A DNA stretch of 64,000 bases from JAPHTQ01 sp050295975 (GTDB lineage Bacteria; Pseudomonadota; Gammaproteobacteria; Thiohalomonadales; Thiohalomonadaceae), in NCBI GenBank assembly GCA_050295975.1, contig JBNKQR010000009.1, positions 4,282 to 68,281 on the forward strand. Direction: 5' to 3'. Shown piece after piece: positions 27,566 through 37,246 of the stretch. Within the stretch, counting starts at the first letter, position 1. Every line of letters begins with the position of its first letter. The notes under the pieces are model-generated. The model did no database searches, was not told the origin of the DNA, and saw only the letters and a program-made list of their open reading frames with translations. A program made the position numbers and the translations under genes.

Positions 27566-28536
27566 GCTGGTTGTATGAATTCTTCCTGCTGATAAAAACA
27601 AGCAACAGTAATGGACTGTTGTTGCTGTTGTTGCTGGGAAACACCCTCTTTTCCGCATTGATTGCTCGTTCCGCATTGAATAACCTGCCCTACAAAGAAC
27701 CACAACAGCAGCGTCTTCTGTGGTTACTGTTAACCTGCGTAGGTGCCTGTATACCCATTCTCGGCGTACTGGCCGTGGCAAGTGGAATGATGGCTGGAAT
27801 GCGCTGGAAAGGCGGCGCACGTCTCGCTACCTATAACTATCTTGGTGCACCACGTTTTGATCCAGAGGGCGGCAAAGACGGTAGCCACTTCGACCGCGGT
27901 GGCCTGCGTTCACGTCTGGTACAAGCGGCTATCCCTACTGAAACGCGCCTGCAATCGATCTCCGCACTACAACACCTGCCCACGGTCGCCACCAGTTCAG
28001 TACTACGTACCCTGCTCGACGATCCGGTGGAGGACATCCGTCTGGTTGCCTTCGGCATGCTCGATAAGGAAGAGAAGCAGATCACCGGACGGATTCATAA
28101 ATTGTTGAACCGACCACCACAGGAAAATGACACGCCACGTGAGCACTTCCTCTACAACAAACAGCTAGCCGAACTGTACTGGGAGCTGGCCTACTCCGGG
28201 ATTGTCCAGGGCGACCTGCGCAACTACACCCTGAACAATGCACTGGAACATGCCGAAACAGCACAGTCTCAACACGAGGCTGATCCGGGACTCCTGTTCC
28301 TGACTGCTCGCATCCTCGATGCACTGGGCCGTTTTAATGAAGCGATACACCACATGCATCGTGCTATGACGCTAGGCCTGCCAAAGCATCGTGCCCTGCC
28401 CTACCTGGCTGAGATGGCCTTTGAACGCGGCGACTACCGTACCGCGCGGGAACTCCTTGACGAAATCGGGAGTGCACCGGTCACCCCACGTTTGCGTCCA
28501 GTGGTCGATTTCTGGACTGGAGCACCGGCCAAATAA
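27562..28536 (+). CDS. pelE: Pel synthase complex protein PelE
   Basis: 324 residues. Two N-terminal membrane helices (NGLLLLLLLGNTLFSALIA and LLWLLLTCVGACIPILGVLAVASGMMAG) are followed by a cytoplasmic domain of helical repeats (RLQSISALQHLPTVATSSVLRTLLDDPVEDIR; LFLTARILDALGRFNEAIHHMHRAM) with HEAT/TPR character. PelE bridges PelD and PelF in the inner-membrane synthase complex. The ATGA overlap with pelD and the 1-base overlap with pelF show tight translational coupling. The assignment rests mainly on gene order and architecture. Confidence 0.88.
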   Translation: MSWLYEFFLLIKTSNSNGLLLLLLLGNTLFSALIARSALNNLPYKEPQQQRLLWLLLTCVGACIPILGVLAVASGMMAGMRWKGGARLATYNYLGAPRFDPEGGKDGSHFDRGGLRSRLVQAAIPTETRLQSISALQHLPTVATSSVLRTLLDDPVEDIRLVAFGMLDKEEKQITGRIHKLLNRPPQENDTPREHFLYNKQLAELYWELAYSGIVQGDLRNYTLNNALEHAETAQSQHEADPGLLFLTARILDALGRFNEAIHHMHRAMTLGLPKHRALPYLAEMAFERGDYRTARELLDEIGSAPVTPRLRPVVDFWTGAPAK

Positions 28537-30083
28537 TGAAATCTCATGACGAACAAACAGTCACCGAGGAGGCACCGGTCGCTGACGTCACCTTCCTCCT
28601 CGAAGGCACCTTCCCCTATGTTTCTGGCGGTGTCTCAAGTTGGGTCAACGAGATCATTCGTGGTTTTCCCGATCTAACATTTGCCGGTGTCTTCATTGGC
28701 AGTCGCCGCGAGGACTACGGCGAGATGAAGTATGAATTGCCGGACAATCTTATCTCGTTAGAAACCCACTACCTGTTCGATGAGCAAGATGCTCCGGAGG
28801 TTAAAGCGGTACACGCTGATCCGGCGCTGATGCAGGACGTACGTGCCATGCACGATCGTTTTCGCAGTGGTGCCGACAATCCTGAAGAGTGGTTGGCTCA
28901 GGTGGCGCAGGAGTGTCGTCCCGACGGCACCCTTGACCGCAATATATTCCTGCACAGTCGTGGCGCCTGGGACTACATCACTGAGATGTTCCGCGCTCAC
29001 TGTAACGACCCCTCCTTCACCGACTATTTCTGGACCGTGCGGATCATCCACGCACCGATCTGGAAGCTGGTGAACATCGCCATGAACTGTCCGCAGAGTC
29101 GCGTCTACCATGCGGTCTCCACCGGCTATGCCGGTTTCCTCGGCGCGCTGTTAAAACTGATCCATGGTCACCCGCTACTGCTTTCAGAACACGGCATCTA
29201 CACCAAGGAGCGGCGCATCGATCTCTATCAGGCGCAGTGGATCAGCGACAACCGCGGTATCTTCGAGCGTGAGGTCGGTGAGGTGAGCCACTTTCGTCGC
29301 ATGTGGATCCGCTTCTTCGAGGCGCTCGGTCGCGTCACCTATAGCATGTCCGATGACATCGTGGCGCTGTATGAAGCCAACCGTTTGCGTCAGATCAACG
29401 ATGGCGCCCAGGAAGAGCGTACCTGTAACATCCCCAACGGTATCGACGTACAGAAGTTCGCCGCTTTGCGGCCGTTGCGTCCGGAAACCCCACCACCGAT
29501 CTTCTGTCTCATCGGCCGTGTCGTTCCGATCAAGGACATTAAAACCTTCATCCGTGCGGCACGGGTGGTGATCAGTCACCTACCGGAGGCAGAGGCGTGG
29601 ATCGCCGGACCAGAAGCCGAGGATCCAGACTACGCAGAAGAGTGTCACCATCTGGTCAACAGTCTTGGCCTCCAGGACAAAGTGCGCTTCCTCGGTTTCC
29701 AGAAACTGACCGAACTGATGCCAAAGATCAGCATCGTGGTGCTCAGCTCGATCAGTGAAGCGCTGCCGCTGGTAATGCTTGAGGGCTATGCAGCCGGAGT
29801 ACCAGCAGTGACCACCGATGTGGGCTCCTGCAAACAGCTGGTCTATGGACTCGACGATGAAGACAAGGCACTCGGCGCCTCTGGTGAGGTGGTTGGTATC
29901 GCCGATCCCCAGGCACTGGCCGATGCGGTGAAACGCCTGCTCACCGATCACGACGCCTGGCACAGCGCCAGCAAGGCGGCCATCACCCGCGTCGAACGCT
30001 ATTACACCCAGGAGTTGATGTACGACCGGTATCGCTCCCTCTACAACAAGTTACTGTCATGGCCGGAATCGGATTCGAACTAA
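28536..30083 (+). CDS. pelF: Pel glycosyltransferase PelF (GT4)
   Basis: 515 residues, cytosolic, no membrane helices. The N-terminus ADVTFLLEGTFPYVSGGVSSWVNEIIRGFPDL is the acceptor-binding start of PelF. The C-terminal GT-B half has the nucleotide-sugar site with LIGRVVPIKDIKTFI and the EX7E motif SEALPLVMLEGYAAGVPAVTTDVG. PelF polymerises the Pel backbone, probably from UDP-GalNAc and UDP-GlcNAc. PelX at the head of the operon would supply the former. The start overlaps the pelE stop by one base. Confidence 0.94.
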   Translation: MKSHDEQTVTEEAPVADVTFLLEGTFPYVSGGVSSWVNEIIRGFPDLTFAGVFIGSRREDYGEMKYELPDNLISLETHYLFDEQDAPEVKAVHADPALMQDVRAMHDRFRSGADNPEEWLAQVAQECRPDGTLDRNIFLHSRGAWDYITEMFRAHCNDPSFTDYFWTVRIIHAPIWKLVNIAMNCPQSRVYHAVSTGYAGFLGALLKLIHGHPLLLSEHGIYTKERRIDLYQAQWISDNRGIFEREVGEVSHFRRMWIRFFEALGRVTYSMSDDIVALYEANRLRQINDGAQEERTCNIPNGIDVQKFAALRPLRPETPPPIFCLIGRVVPIKDIKTFIRAARVVISHLPEAEAWIAGPEAEDPDYAEECHHLVNSLGLQDKVRFLGFQKLTELMPKISIVVLSSISEALPLVMLEGYAAGVPAVTTDVGSCKQLVYGLDDEDKALGASGEVVGIADPQALADAVKRLLTDHDAWHSASKAAITRVERYYTQELMYDRYRSLYNKLLSWPESDSN

Positions 30084-31429
30084 GAAAACTGCTGCGCCGT
30101 AACAGCTTTGCAGGACTCCTGCAGGCCTATACCTACGCGGGTATTATCAGTGCAGGGCCATGGATACTCTCCATTATCGGCATCCTGCTGATCGGTATTC
30201 TTAGCCTCGGCAGCAATACCCATTCACATGACGTGATGCAGTTCCAGGTGACGGTCACGTACATCATGGCCTCGTCACTAATCCTCACTGGTCTGGTACA
30301 GCTTGGTTTCACTCGCTTCATTGCCGACCGCCTGTTTGAGAAGAAAAGCGACTGGGTGTTGCCCAACTTTAACGGCCTGTTACTGGTCGTGGTCTGTGTT
30401 AGTGGTCTGCTCGGTCTGCTAGCGACGCTGCTTCTCTTCCCACAGCAGTCGGTGCTGTTCCGACTGTTGCTGCTCGCCGCTTTCGTCATCCTTTGCGCCA
30501 CCTGGATCGCTGCGGTATTCCTCTCCGGGATGAAAAAGTACAAAGAGATCGTGATTCTCTTTCTGTTGGGCTACACAGTAGTCGTCGGCGCTGCGCTGCT
30601 ATTTCGTCCGTATGGACTGGAAGGTCTGATGGCCGGCTTCGTCCTCGGCCACCTGCTTCTCTTTAGCGGCATGATCGAGCAGGTCTATCGTGAATTCAGC
30701 TCCAAGCGCGGTGTAAGTTTTGAACTGTTCCGACCCCATGCCATGTATCAATCACTGCTGTTCACCGGCCTCTTTTATAACGCTGCGATCTGGGCCGATA
30801 AGGTGATCTTCTGGTTTACCCCGGAGACCAGTCAGGCGGTGATCGGGCCGCTACGTGCCTCGGTAATCTACGACCTGCCGATCTTCCTCGCTTATCTCTC
30901 GATCATTCCCGGCATGGCAGTGTTCCTGGTTCGCATCGAAACCGACTTCGTCGAGTACTACGACAAGTTCTACAACTGTGTGCGCGAAGGTGCCCCGCTC
31001 TCCACCATCGAACACACCCGCAACAAGCTGGTTTTCTCTGCCCGTCAGGGCCTGCTTGATATCACCAAGGTGCAGAGCATTACCGTTGCGATCATCATCG
31101 CTGTCGGAGAACAACTGTTGCAATGGCTCGGCATCTCACAACTCTATCTGCCGTTGCTCTATATCGACGTCATCGCTACCGGCATGCAGGTAGTACTACT
31201 CGGCATCCTCAATATTCTCTTCTACCTCGACAAGCGGCGTATCGTATTGATACTCACTGGTCTGTTCCTCTTCAGCAACATCCTCTTCAGTTGGGCCAGC
31301 ATCCAGCTCGGTGCCTCCTTCTTCGGCTACGGCTTCGCCCTCAGCCTGCTGCTCACCGTTATCGTCGGACTGTGGTGGCTCAACCGCCGCTTCGATAGTC
31401 TCGAATACGAAACCTTCATGTTGCAGTGA
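30059..31429 (+). CDS. pelG: Pel membrane transporter PelG
   Basis: 456 residues with about 12 hydrophobic segments (for example ISAGPWILSIIGILLIGILSLG; LLVVVCVSGLLGLLATLLLFP; LLYIDVIATGMQVVLLGILNILFYL), of the MOP/MATE-like polysaccharide exporter fold. The opening MAGIGFELRKLLRRNSFAGLLQAYTYAG is characteristic of PelG. In the family it moves the growing chain across the inner membrane with PelD and PelE. The start overlaps the 3' end of pelF by 25 bases. It is the last Pel gene; a terminator lies about 95 bases downstream. Confidence 0.94.
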   Translation: MAGIGFELRKLLRRNSFAGLLQAYTYAGIISAGPWILSIIGILLIGILSLGSNTHSHDVMQFQVTVTYIMASSLILTGLVQLGFTRFIADRLFEKKSDWVLPNFNGLLLVVVCVSGLLGLLATLLLFPQQSVLFRLLLLAAFVILCATWIAAVFLSGMKKYKEIVILFLLGYTVVVGAALLFRPYGLEGLMAGFVLGHLLLFSGMIEQVYREFSSKRGVSFELFRPHAMYQSLLFTGLFYNAAIWADKVIFWFTPETSQAVIGPLRASVIYDLPIFLAYLSIIPGMAVFLVRIETDFVEYYDKFYNCVREGAPLSTIEHTRNKLVFSARQGLLDITKVQSITVAIIIAVGEQLLQWLGISQLYLPLLYIDVIATGMQVVLLGILNILFYLDKRRIVLILTGLFLFSNILFSWASIQLGASFFGYGFALSLLLTVIVGLWWLNRRFDSLEYETFMLQ

Positions 31430-31522
31430 TTGCCATTTGGCAAAGTTACGGAGTAAAGAAGCACTTTGAGGCGCTTTCCAACGCCGCAATCGCGGCTTGA
31501 GTGGATTTTTAGAGGTGCCGTA

Positions 31523-31548
31523 AAAAACCCGCCGGAAGGCGGGTTTTT
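31523..31548. terminator. Bidirectional terminator after pelG
   Basis: AAAAACCCGCC, a GGAA loop and GGCGGGTTTTT make an 11-bp perfect stem with T-runs on both strands. It ends the Pel operon on the plus strand and the small cysteine-protein gene (stop at 31568) on the minus strand. Confidence 0.9.
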
Positions 31549-31567
31549 ACTGGACGCAATCAGGCAA

Positions 31568-31741
31568 TTAGCCTTTGGTCGAGCAGACCAGCTCTTCCAT
31601 GATCTTGCCGCTTTCGACTTCGTCGATGATCTTCTGGTACTCAGGACTGATAGGGCAGCCACAGGAGTGCTCCTTGGTAGCGTGCAGGCGGGCCTGCTCC
31701 ATGTGCCAGTGAGCGACTTTCAGGTGCTGATCAACGTTCAT
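31568..31741 (-). CDS. Small cysteine-containing protein, unknown function
   Basis: 57 residues from ATG 31741 to TAA 31568, with a clear TTTGGAG ribosome site at about 7-base spacing and its own terminator (31523-31548), so it is likely a real gene. The protein is soluble and helical with a HWHMEQARLHATKEHSCGC segment. It has three cysteines: Cys28 and Cys30 in a CGC motif, and Cys53 near the C-terminus. Six charged or histidine residues precede CGC. These could bind a metal or take part in thiol chemistry. I do not recognise the family. It lies between the Pel operon and nifJ, on the same strand as nifJ but after nifJ's terminator. Confidence 0.7.
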   Translation of the reverse strand: MNVDQHLKVAHWHMEQARLHATKEHSCGCPISPEYQKIIDEVESGKIMEELVCSTKG

Positions 31742-31865
31742 TTAATTCTCCAAAACAGTTTGTATCGATGGGGTATTAAGCCGGTAAATATACTGGATGG
31801 TGGGAGGAAAAACAATCCCGAGTGAAACGCTTGGGAAATAAGCGCCCCTCACATTCGATATGCAC

Positions 31866-31906
31866 AAAAAAAACCCGCTATCCCGGCGAATGCCGAAATA
31901 GCGGGT
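31866..31906 (-). terminator. Terminator of nifJ
   Basis: On the minus strand a hairpin with an 8-bp outer stem (ACCCGCTA / TAGCGGGT) and an inner GC-rich stem is followed by a run of T residues. It lies 32 bases after the nifJ stop. Confidence 0.85.
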
Positions 31907-31937
31907 GGTACTTCCCCCGTCTTTCTTATCTTGCTAC

Positions 31938-34900
31938 TTATATGGTTGGCTGGAACTCCGACGGTTCTTGCTTCGCCATATGCTCGTAGGTCTGCCAACG
32001 CAGGTCCAGTGACTCCTGCGCCAGTTTCATCAAGCGCTTCGCCTCTTCCGGATTGTTCTTCTGCAACACCTTGTAGCGCTGCTCGTTGTAGGCGAACTCT
32101 TCCAGTTTGATGGTCGGTGTCGTGGAGTCGAGGATGAAGGGTCGACGTCCTGCTTTACGCAGTTCCGGGTTGTAGCGAATCAGCGGCCAGTAGCCAGACT
32201 CCACAGCCTTCTGCTGCTGCGACAAGCTCTGGCGCATGTCGATGCCGTGCGCGATACAGGGACTGTAGGCGAGGATAATCGACGGACCCGGATAGGCCTC
32301 CGCTTCACGCATCGCCTGCAGGGTCTGCTGTGGGTTGGCACCCATCGCTACCCGTGCAACATAAACATTACCGTAGGAGATCGCCTGCAACGCCAGATCC
32401 TTCTTCGTCACTGCCTTACCTGCAGCAGCGAACTTGGCAGTCGCGGCGATCGGGGTCGACTTGGAGGCCTGACCACCAGTGTTGGAGTAGACCTCAGTAT
32501 CGAGTACCAGCACGTTGATGTTACGGCCTGAAGCGAGTGCGTGGTCGAGACCGGATGAGCCGATGTCGTAGGCCCAGCCATCACCGCCCACCAGCCACAC
32601 CGAACGGCGCACCAGATGATCGGCCATGCTGTAGAGGGTACGGGCACGCGGATCGTCGATCTCTTTTAACTTCTCCTTCAGCTCATGTACCCGGTCGCGT
32701 TGACGACGCATCTGGTTGCCGATGTCCTGGGTTGTATCCAGCAGCGCATCGACGAACTCCTGCTCAAAGTGTTCGCTCATCTGCGCCAGCAGATGCTTCG
32801 CCATTGCGGTCTGCTGGTCTGCCGAAACACGCATCCCCAGACCGAACTCGGCGTTGTCCTCAAACAGGGAGTTGGACCAGGCCGGACCACGCCCCTCTTT
32901 GTTCACTGACCACGGTGTCGCCGGAAGGTTACCACCGTAGATGGAGGAACAACCCGTCGCGTTAGCCACTAGCAGACGCGGACCAAACAGCTGGGTCAGC
33001 AGTCGTACATAGGGGGTTTCGCCACAGCCAGCACAGGCACCGGAGAATTCGAACAACGGTTCCAGGAATTGCGCACCGCGCACCGAGGCGAAGTTAACGG
33101 TGGAACGACGGTTGACCGGAATGGTTTCGAAGAAGTCGATGTTCTCCTTGCCACTCTCCAGCAACGGCGCCTTGGCGGTCATGTTGATCGCCTTGCGTGA
33201 TTTGTCGTTAAGATCAAACGCCGGGCAGGCCTCAACACAGAGCCCACAACCGGTGCAGTCCTCCACATAGATCTGCAGGGTGTAACGAGTCTCTGGGAAA
33301 CCGCGAGCGGTAACCACCGACGACTCGAAGTTGGCCGGGGCATTCTCCAGAATCTTTTCGTTATAGAAGCGCGCACGAATAACGCTGTGTGGACAGACAA
33401 AGGAACAGTTACCGCACTGGATGCAGGTATCCGGTTCCCATTTCGGAATGAAGTCGGCGATGTTGCGCTTCTCCCAGCGGGCTGTGCCGCTAGGATAGGT
33501 GCCATCCATCGGGATCATCGAGACCGGCAGGTCATCGCCACGACCGGCAAGCATCGGTGCGGTAACCTCCTGCACGAACTGCGGCGCCAGCGGAGAAACA
33601 ACCGGCTTCATGGCCTGTTTTGAGCTGACCTTCTTCGGTACTTTTACCTGGTGCAGGTAGTCCAGTGAGGCATCGACCGCCTTAAAGTTGAGGTCAACGA
33701 TCTCCTGGCCCTTACGCATGTAGGTCTTCTCGATCGCCGCCTTGATCTTGGCGATCGCCTCATCACGCGGCAATACACCGGAGAGGGCGAAGAAACAGGT
33801 CTGCATGATGGTGTTGATGCGACGTCCCATGCCTGCATTCCGCGCCACAGTGGTGGCATCGATGACGTAAAAATCGATCTGCTTGTCGATGATCTGCTTT
33901 TGCACCGGCTCCGGCAGTTCATCCCATACCTTGTCTGGACCAACCGGACTGTTGAGCAGGAACACCGATTTTGGCGCGGCGTTGTGCAGCATCTCTACCT
34001 GATCGATGAAGTTGGATTTATGGCAGGCGATAAAGTTGGCCGAGGTGATCAGATACGGCGCACGGATCGGATCGGGACCGAAGCGCAGGTGCGAGGTGGT
34101 TTGTGAACCCGCCTTCTTCGAGTCATAAACAAAATAACCCTGACAGTTAAGGTCGGTGCTTTCGCCGATGATCTTAATCGAGTTTTTGTTGGCTGAGACG
34201 GTACCGTCGGAACCGAGACCGTAGAACATGGCGCGGGTAACGTTGTCCGCTTCAATATCGAATGTCGGGTCGTAGTCGATGCTGGTCTGGGTGACATCAT
34301 CGTTGATACCCACGGTGAAGTGGTTCTTCGCGGTACCGCTAGTGAGATTGTCCAGAACACCCTTGGCCATCGCCGGGGTGAACTCTTTGGAGGAGAGACC
34401 GTAGCGACCACCGATCACTTTCGGCATCGTCTTGAGCGTGCCACCACTTACAGCTTCAGAGAGCGCGGTAACCACGTCCTGATAGAGCGGTTCGCCCATG
34501 GCGCCCGGCTCTTTGGTGCGGTCCAGTACCGCAATGCGCTTAACGCTCTTCGGCAACGCGCCGATAAGATGTGACATGCTGAAGGGACGGAACAGACGCA
34601 CAGTAATCACACCGTACTTGCCACCGTCAGCGTTGAGCTTTTTGATCGTCTCTTCCATGGTCTGGGTACCAGAACCCATCATCACCACAACGCTATCCGC
34701 TTTTGGATCACCGAAGTAGTCGAACAGGTGGTACTGACGACCGGTCAGTTTAGCCAGCTCGTCCATCGTCTCCTGCACGATGTCAGGCACTGCGGCGTAG
34801 TAAGGGTTGGCGCTCTCACGACCCTGGAAGTAAACATCAGGGTTTTGTGCTGTACCGCGAATGAACGGGTTGTCCGGATTCAATGCGCGGTTGCGGTGGG

Positions 34901-35519
34901 CGATGACCAATTCGTCATCGATCATGGCGCGGATCTGCTCGTCCGGGATCAGACTGATTTTGTTGATCTCATGGGAAGTACGGAAGCCGTCGAAGAAGTT
35001 AATGAACGGTACCCGTGCCTTCAATGTGGCTGCGTGGCAGATCAGCGCAGCGTCGTGCGCCTCCTGTACTGAATTGGATCCAAGCATGGCCCAGCCGGTC
35101 ATGCGTGCTGCCATTACATCCTGGTGGTCACCGAAGATGGAGAGCGCCTGTGCAGCGATCGAACGTGCCGCCACATGGAACACCGCGGAGGTCAACTCAC
35201 CGGCGATCTTGAACATGTTCGGCAGCATCAACAGCAGGCCCTGCGATGCGGTGTAGGTGGTGGTCAGGGCACCGGTTTGCAACGCACCGTGTGCAGTACC
35301 GGCGGCACCGCCTTCGCTCTGCATCTCGATAACCTGCGGTACTTCACCCCAGATATTTTTGATTCCCTGGGTGGCCCACAGGTCGGAGAGTTCCGACATG
35401 TCTGACGACGGGGTAATCGGATAGATCGAGCAGATATCACTAACCCGATAAGCGATGTGGGCGGTGGCGTGACCACCATCGACGGTAACCTGTTTAATCT
35501 TGTTCTCTTTCTTACTCAT
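31938..35519 (-). CDS. nifJ: Pyruvate:ferredoxin (flavodoxin) oxidoreductase
   Basis: About 1,193 residues, the single-chain type. It interconverts pyruvate + CoA with acetyl-CoA + CO2 using low-potential electrons. Order: pyrimidine-binding domain (TVDGGHATAHIAYRVSDICSIYPITPSS), domain II, a gamma region (GMGRRINTIMQTCFF), a ferredoxin insert with two [4Fe-4S] motifs (CIQCGNCSFVCPHSVIR; CTGCGLCVEACPA), and the TPP domain (CAGCGETPYVRLL; GGDGWAYDIGSSGLDHALASG). The ATG at 35519 (MSKKENKIKQ) is preferred over a GTG at 35534 that overlaps the upstream stop. It directly follows a GltD-like flavoprotein, 12 bases away, so the two form an operon. Confidence 0.97.
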   Translation of the reverse strand: MSKKENKIKQVTVDGGHATAHIAYRVSDICSIYPITPSSDMSELSDLWATQGIKNIWGEVPQVIEMQSEGGAAGTAHGALQTGALTTTYTASQGLLLMLPNMFKIAGELTSAVFHVAARSIAAQALSIFGDHQDVMAARMTGWAMLGSNSVQEAHDAALICHAATLKARVPFINFFDGFRTSHEINKISLIPDEQIRAMIDDELVIAHRNRALNPDNPFIRGTAQNPDVYFQGRESANPYYAAVPDIVQETMDELAKLTGRQYHLFDYFGDPKADSVVVMMGSGTQTMEETIKKLNADGGKYGVITVRLFRPFSMSHLIGALPKSVKRIAVLDRTKEPGAMGEPLYQDVVTALSEAVSGGTLKTMPKVIGGRYGLSSKEFTPAMAKGVLDNLTSGTAKNHFTVGINDDVTQTSIDYDPTFDIEADNVTRAMFYGLGSDGTVSANKNSIKIIGESTDLNCQGYFVYDSKKAGSQTTSHLRFGPDPIRAPYLITSANFIACHKSNFIDQVEMLHNAAPKSVFLLNSPVGPDKVWDELPEPVQKQIIDKQIDFYVIDATTVARNAGMGRRINTIMQTCFFALSGVLPRDEAIAKIKAAIEKTYMRKGQEIVDLNFKAVDASLDYLHQVKVPKKVSSKQAMKPVVSPLAPQFVQEVTAPMLAGRGDDLPVSMIPMDGTYPSGTARWEKRNIADFIPKWEPDTCIQCGNCSFVCPHSVIRARFYNEKILENAPANFESSVVTARGFPETRYTLQIYVEDCTGCGLCVEACPAFDLNDKSRKAINMTAKAPLLESGKENIDFFETIPVNRRSTVNFASVRGAQFLEPLFEFSGACAGCGETPYVRLLTQLFGPRLLVANATGCSSIYGGNLPATPWSVNKEGRGPAWSNSLFEDNAEFGLGMRVSADQQTAMAKHLLAQMSEHFEQEFVDALLDTTQDIGNQMRRQRDRVHELKEKLKEIDDPRARTLYSMADHLVRRSVWLVGGDGWAYDIGSSGLDHALASGRNINVLVLDTEVYSNTGGQASKSTPIAATAKFAAAGKAVTKKDLALQAISYGNVYVARVAMGANPQQTLQAMREAEAYPGPSIILAYSPCIAHGIDMRQSLSQQQKAVESGYWPLIRYNPELRKAGRRPFILDSTTPTIKLEEFAYNEQRYKVLQKNNPEEAKRLMKLAQESLDLRWQTYEHMAKQEPSEFQPTI

Positions 35520-35530
35520 ACTGTTCTTTC

Positions 35531-37165
35531 TCACTCCGCGGCTTTGGCGCTTTCGGGGACCATCTCAATGGCGTGGCAAGGGCACTGCTCCATGCAGGTG
35601 CCACAGCCGGTGCAAAGGCTGTAGTCGTAACGGTACTTGTTGCCGGGACCGAGTTTGATTATCGCGTCCTCCGGGCAGGAGCCGTAACAGCCGTCGCACT
35701 CGAAGCAGTTACCACAGGAGAGGCAGCGCTTCGCCTCATAAACCGCCTCTTTCTCACTAATCCCCTTGAGGATCTCTTCAAAACCGCCAAGACGCTGCGA
35801 CAGCGGCAGATGCGGTTGCTCAACCTGGGGCGCTTCGGTGCGGTACCAGAGTTGCAGTTTTTCGTGGTTGATGATTTCGTGCTTGGGGCGGGGCATGTAG
35901 GTCTCACCACGCAGCCAGGCATCGATGTGACGCGCAGCCTTCTTGCCATGTCCGGTAGCGATAGTGACCGAACGCTTGGAGGGAACCATGTCACCGCCAG
36001 CGAAGATGCCGCCGTGGCCGGTCATCATATTGTCACCGACAACTACGGTACCGTCCGCCTTGAACTCAATGCCGGGTACGCGACCGAGGAAACCGGTATC
36101 GGTCTCCTGACCCACCGCCATAATCAGCGAGTCGGCCTCCAGCTTTTCAAATTTACCGGTGGGACGCGGCTTGCCGTCCTCGCCCATCTCCATGATCTCC
36201 ACCTCGATGGTGGAACCGTCGACCTCTTTGATGGAGCGCAACCAGTTGATCTTGACCCCCTCTTCCACCGCTTCATCGGCCTCGAAGGCGTGCGCCGCCA
36301 TGTTGTCACGGTCGCGGCGGTAGATGATCATCGCCTCGTCCACGCCCATACGTTTGGCCACACGGGCTGCATCCATGGCCGTGTTACCGCCACCGTAGAT
36401 GGCGACGCGACGACCCAGCTGCAGCTTCTCACCGTTCTCCACACTCTTGAGGAAGCTGACCGCGTCCATCATCCCTTTGGCATCTCGTGCCGGGACATCA
36501 ATTCTTTTCGAGAGGTGGGCACCGACCGCAACGAATACCGCATCGAAATTACCGGCGGTCTTCTCACCCAGCACATCGTCCACCCGATAATTGAGGTGGA
36601 ACTTCACCCCCATCTCCTCGACCCGTTTGATTTCACGCTCCAGCTCGTCGCGAGGCATGCGGTAGGCAGGGATACCGAAATGGATCATGCCACCCGCCAC
36701 TGGACCGGCCTCGAAGATCTCGACCGTATGACCCATGCGGGTCAGGTGATAGGCCGCTGAGAGACCGCTGGGGCCACCACCGACCACCATCACCCGCTTA
36801 CCGCCGGGACGTGGCTTGTACTCAGGCTTCCAGCCCTTTTCCATCGCCATATCACCAAGGAAACGCTCCACCGCGTGAATACTCACCTCTTCATCGGTGT
36901 AGACCCGATTACAGGCGGTCTCACAGGGGTGATAACAGACCCGACCATGAATCGCCGGGAAGGGATTGTTCTCAATCAGAAGTTGCCAGGCGTCCTCGTA
37001 CTTTCCTTCCTGCGCTAATGCCAACCATCCCTGGATATCTTCACCCGCCGGACAGGCGTTGTTGCACGGCGGCAGGAAGTCCATATAGACGGGCCTACGT
37101 GTGCGATGTGCCCCGGTGCCCTTGGCGAACTTATCCGGGGAGGCGGTCATATCCTTAGCATTCAT
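35531..37165 (-). CDS. GltD-like NAD(P)-dependent flavoprotein with C-terminal ferredoxin domain
   Basis: 544 residues from ATG 37165 (MNAKDMTASPDKFAKG); a longer frame to 37255 lacks support. The N-terminus has the CNNACPAGEDIQGWLALA and CYHPCETACNR cysteine segments of the GltD/DPD iron-sulfur domain. The FAD motif is VMVVGGGPSGLSAAYHL and the NAD(P) motif is VAIYGGGNTAMDAARVAKRMG. The C-terminus has 2x[4Fe-4S] motifs: CLSCGNCFECDGCYGSCPEDAII and CTGCGTCMEQCPCHAIEM. This is the small-subunit glutamate synthase fold, used in several enzymes as an electron-input module. Paired with NifJ it probably links NAD(P)H and ferredoxin for pyruvate synthesis or oxidation. No GltB is present, so glutamate synthase is unlikely. 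Confidence 0.9.
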   Translation of the reverse strand: MNAKDMTASPDKFAKGTGAHRTRRPVYMDFLPPCNNACPAGEDIQGWLALAQEGKYEDAWQLLIENNPFPAIHGRVCYHPCETACNRVYTDEEVSIHAVERFLGDMAMEKGWKPEYKPRPGGKRVMVVGGGPSGLSAAYHLTRMGHTVEIFEAGPVAGGMIHFGIPAYRMPRDELEREIKRVEEMGVKFHLNYRVDDVLGEKTAGNFDAVFVAVGAHLSKRIDVPARDAKGMMDAVSFLKSVENGEKLQLGRRVAIYGGGNTAMDAARVAKRMGVDEAMIIYRRDRDNMAAHAFEADEAVEEGVKINWLRSIKEVDGSTIEVEIMEMGEDGKPRPTGKFEKLEADSLIMAVGQETDTGFLGRVPGIEFKADGTVVVGDNMMTGHGGIFAGGDMVPSKRSVTIATGHGKKAARHIDAWLRGETYMPRPKHEIINHEKLQLWYRTEAPQVEQPHLPLSQRLGGFEEILKGISEKEAVYEAKRCLSCGNCFECDGCYGSCPEDAIIKLGPGNKYRYDYSLCTGCGTCMEQCPCHAIEMVPESAKAAE

Positions 37166-37246
37166 AAGTTTTTCTCTCAAATTCAAAGATTTACTGAAAT
37201 TATTTTTATGGAGATTCAAAATGTGGGGCATTGTACATGAAAAACA

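Noticed and set aside
35573..36760. A 395-residue open frame on the plus strand opposite the GltD-like gene.
   Set aside because: It is fully antisense to a clear enzyme with all its motifs, has low-complexity composition (rich in His, Val, Thr, Asp) and shows no domain.
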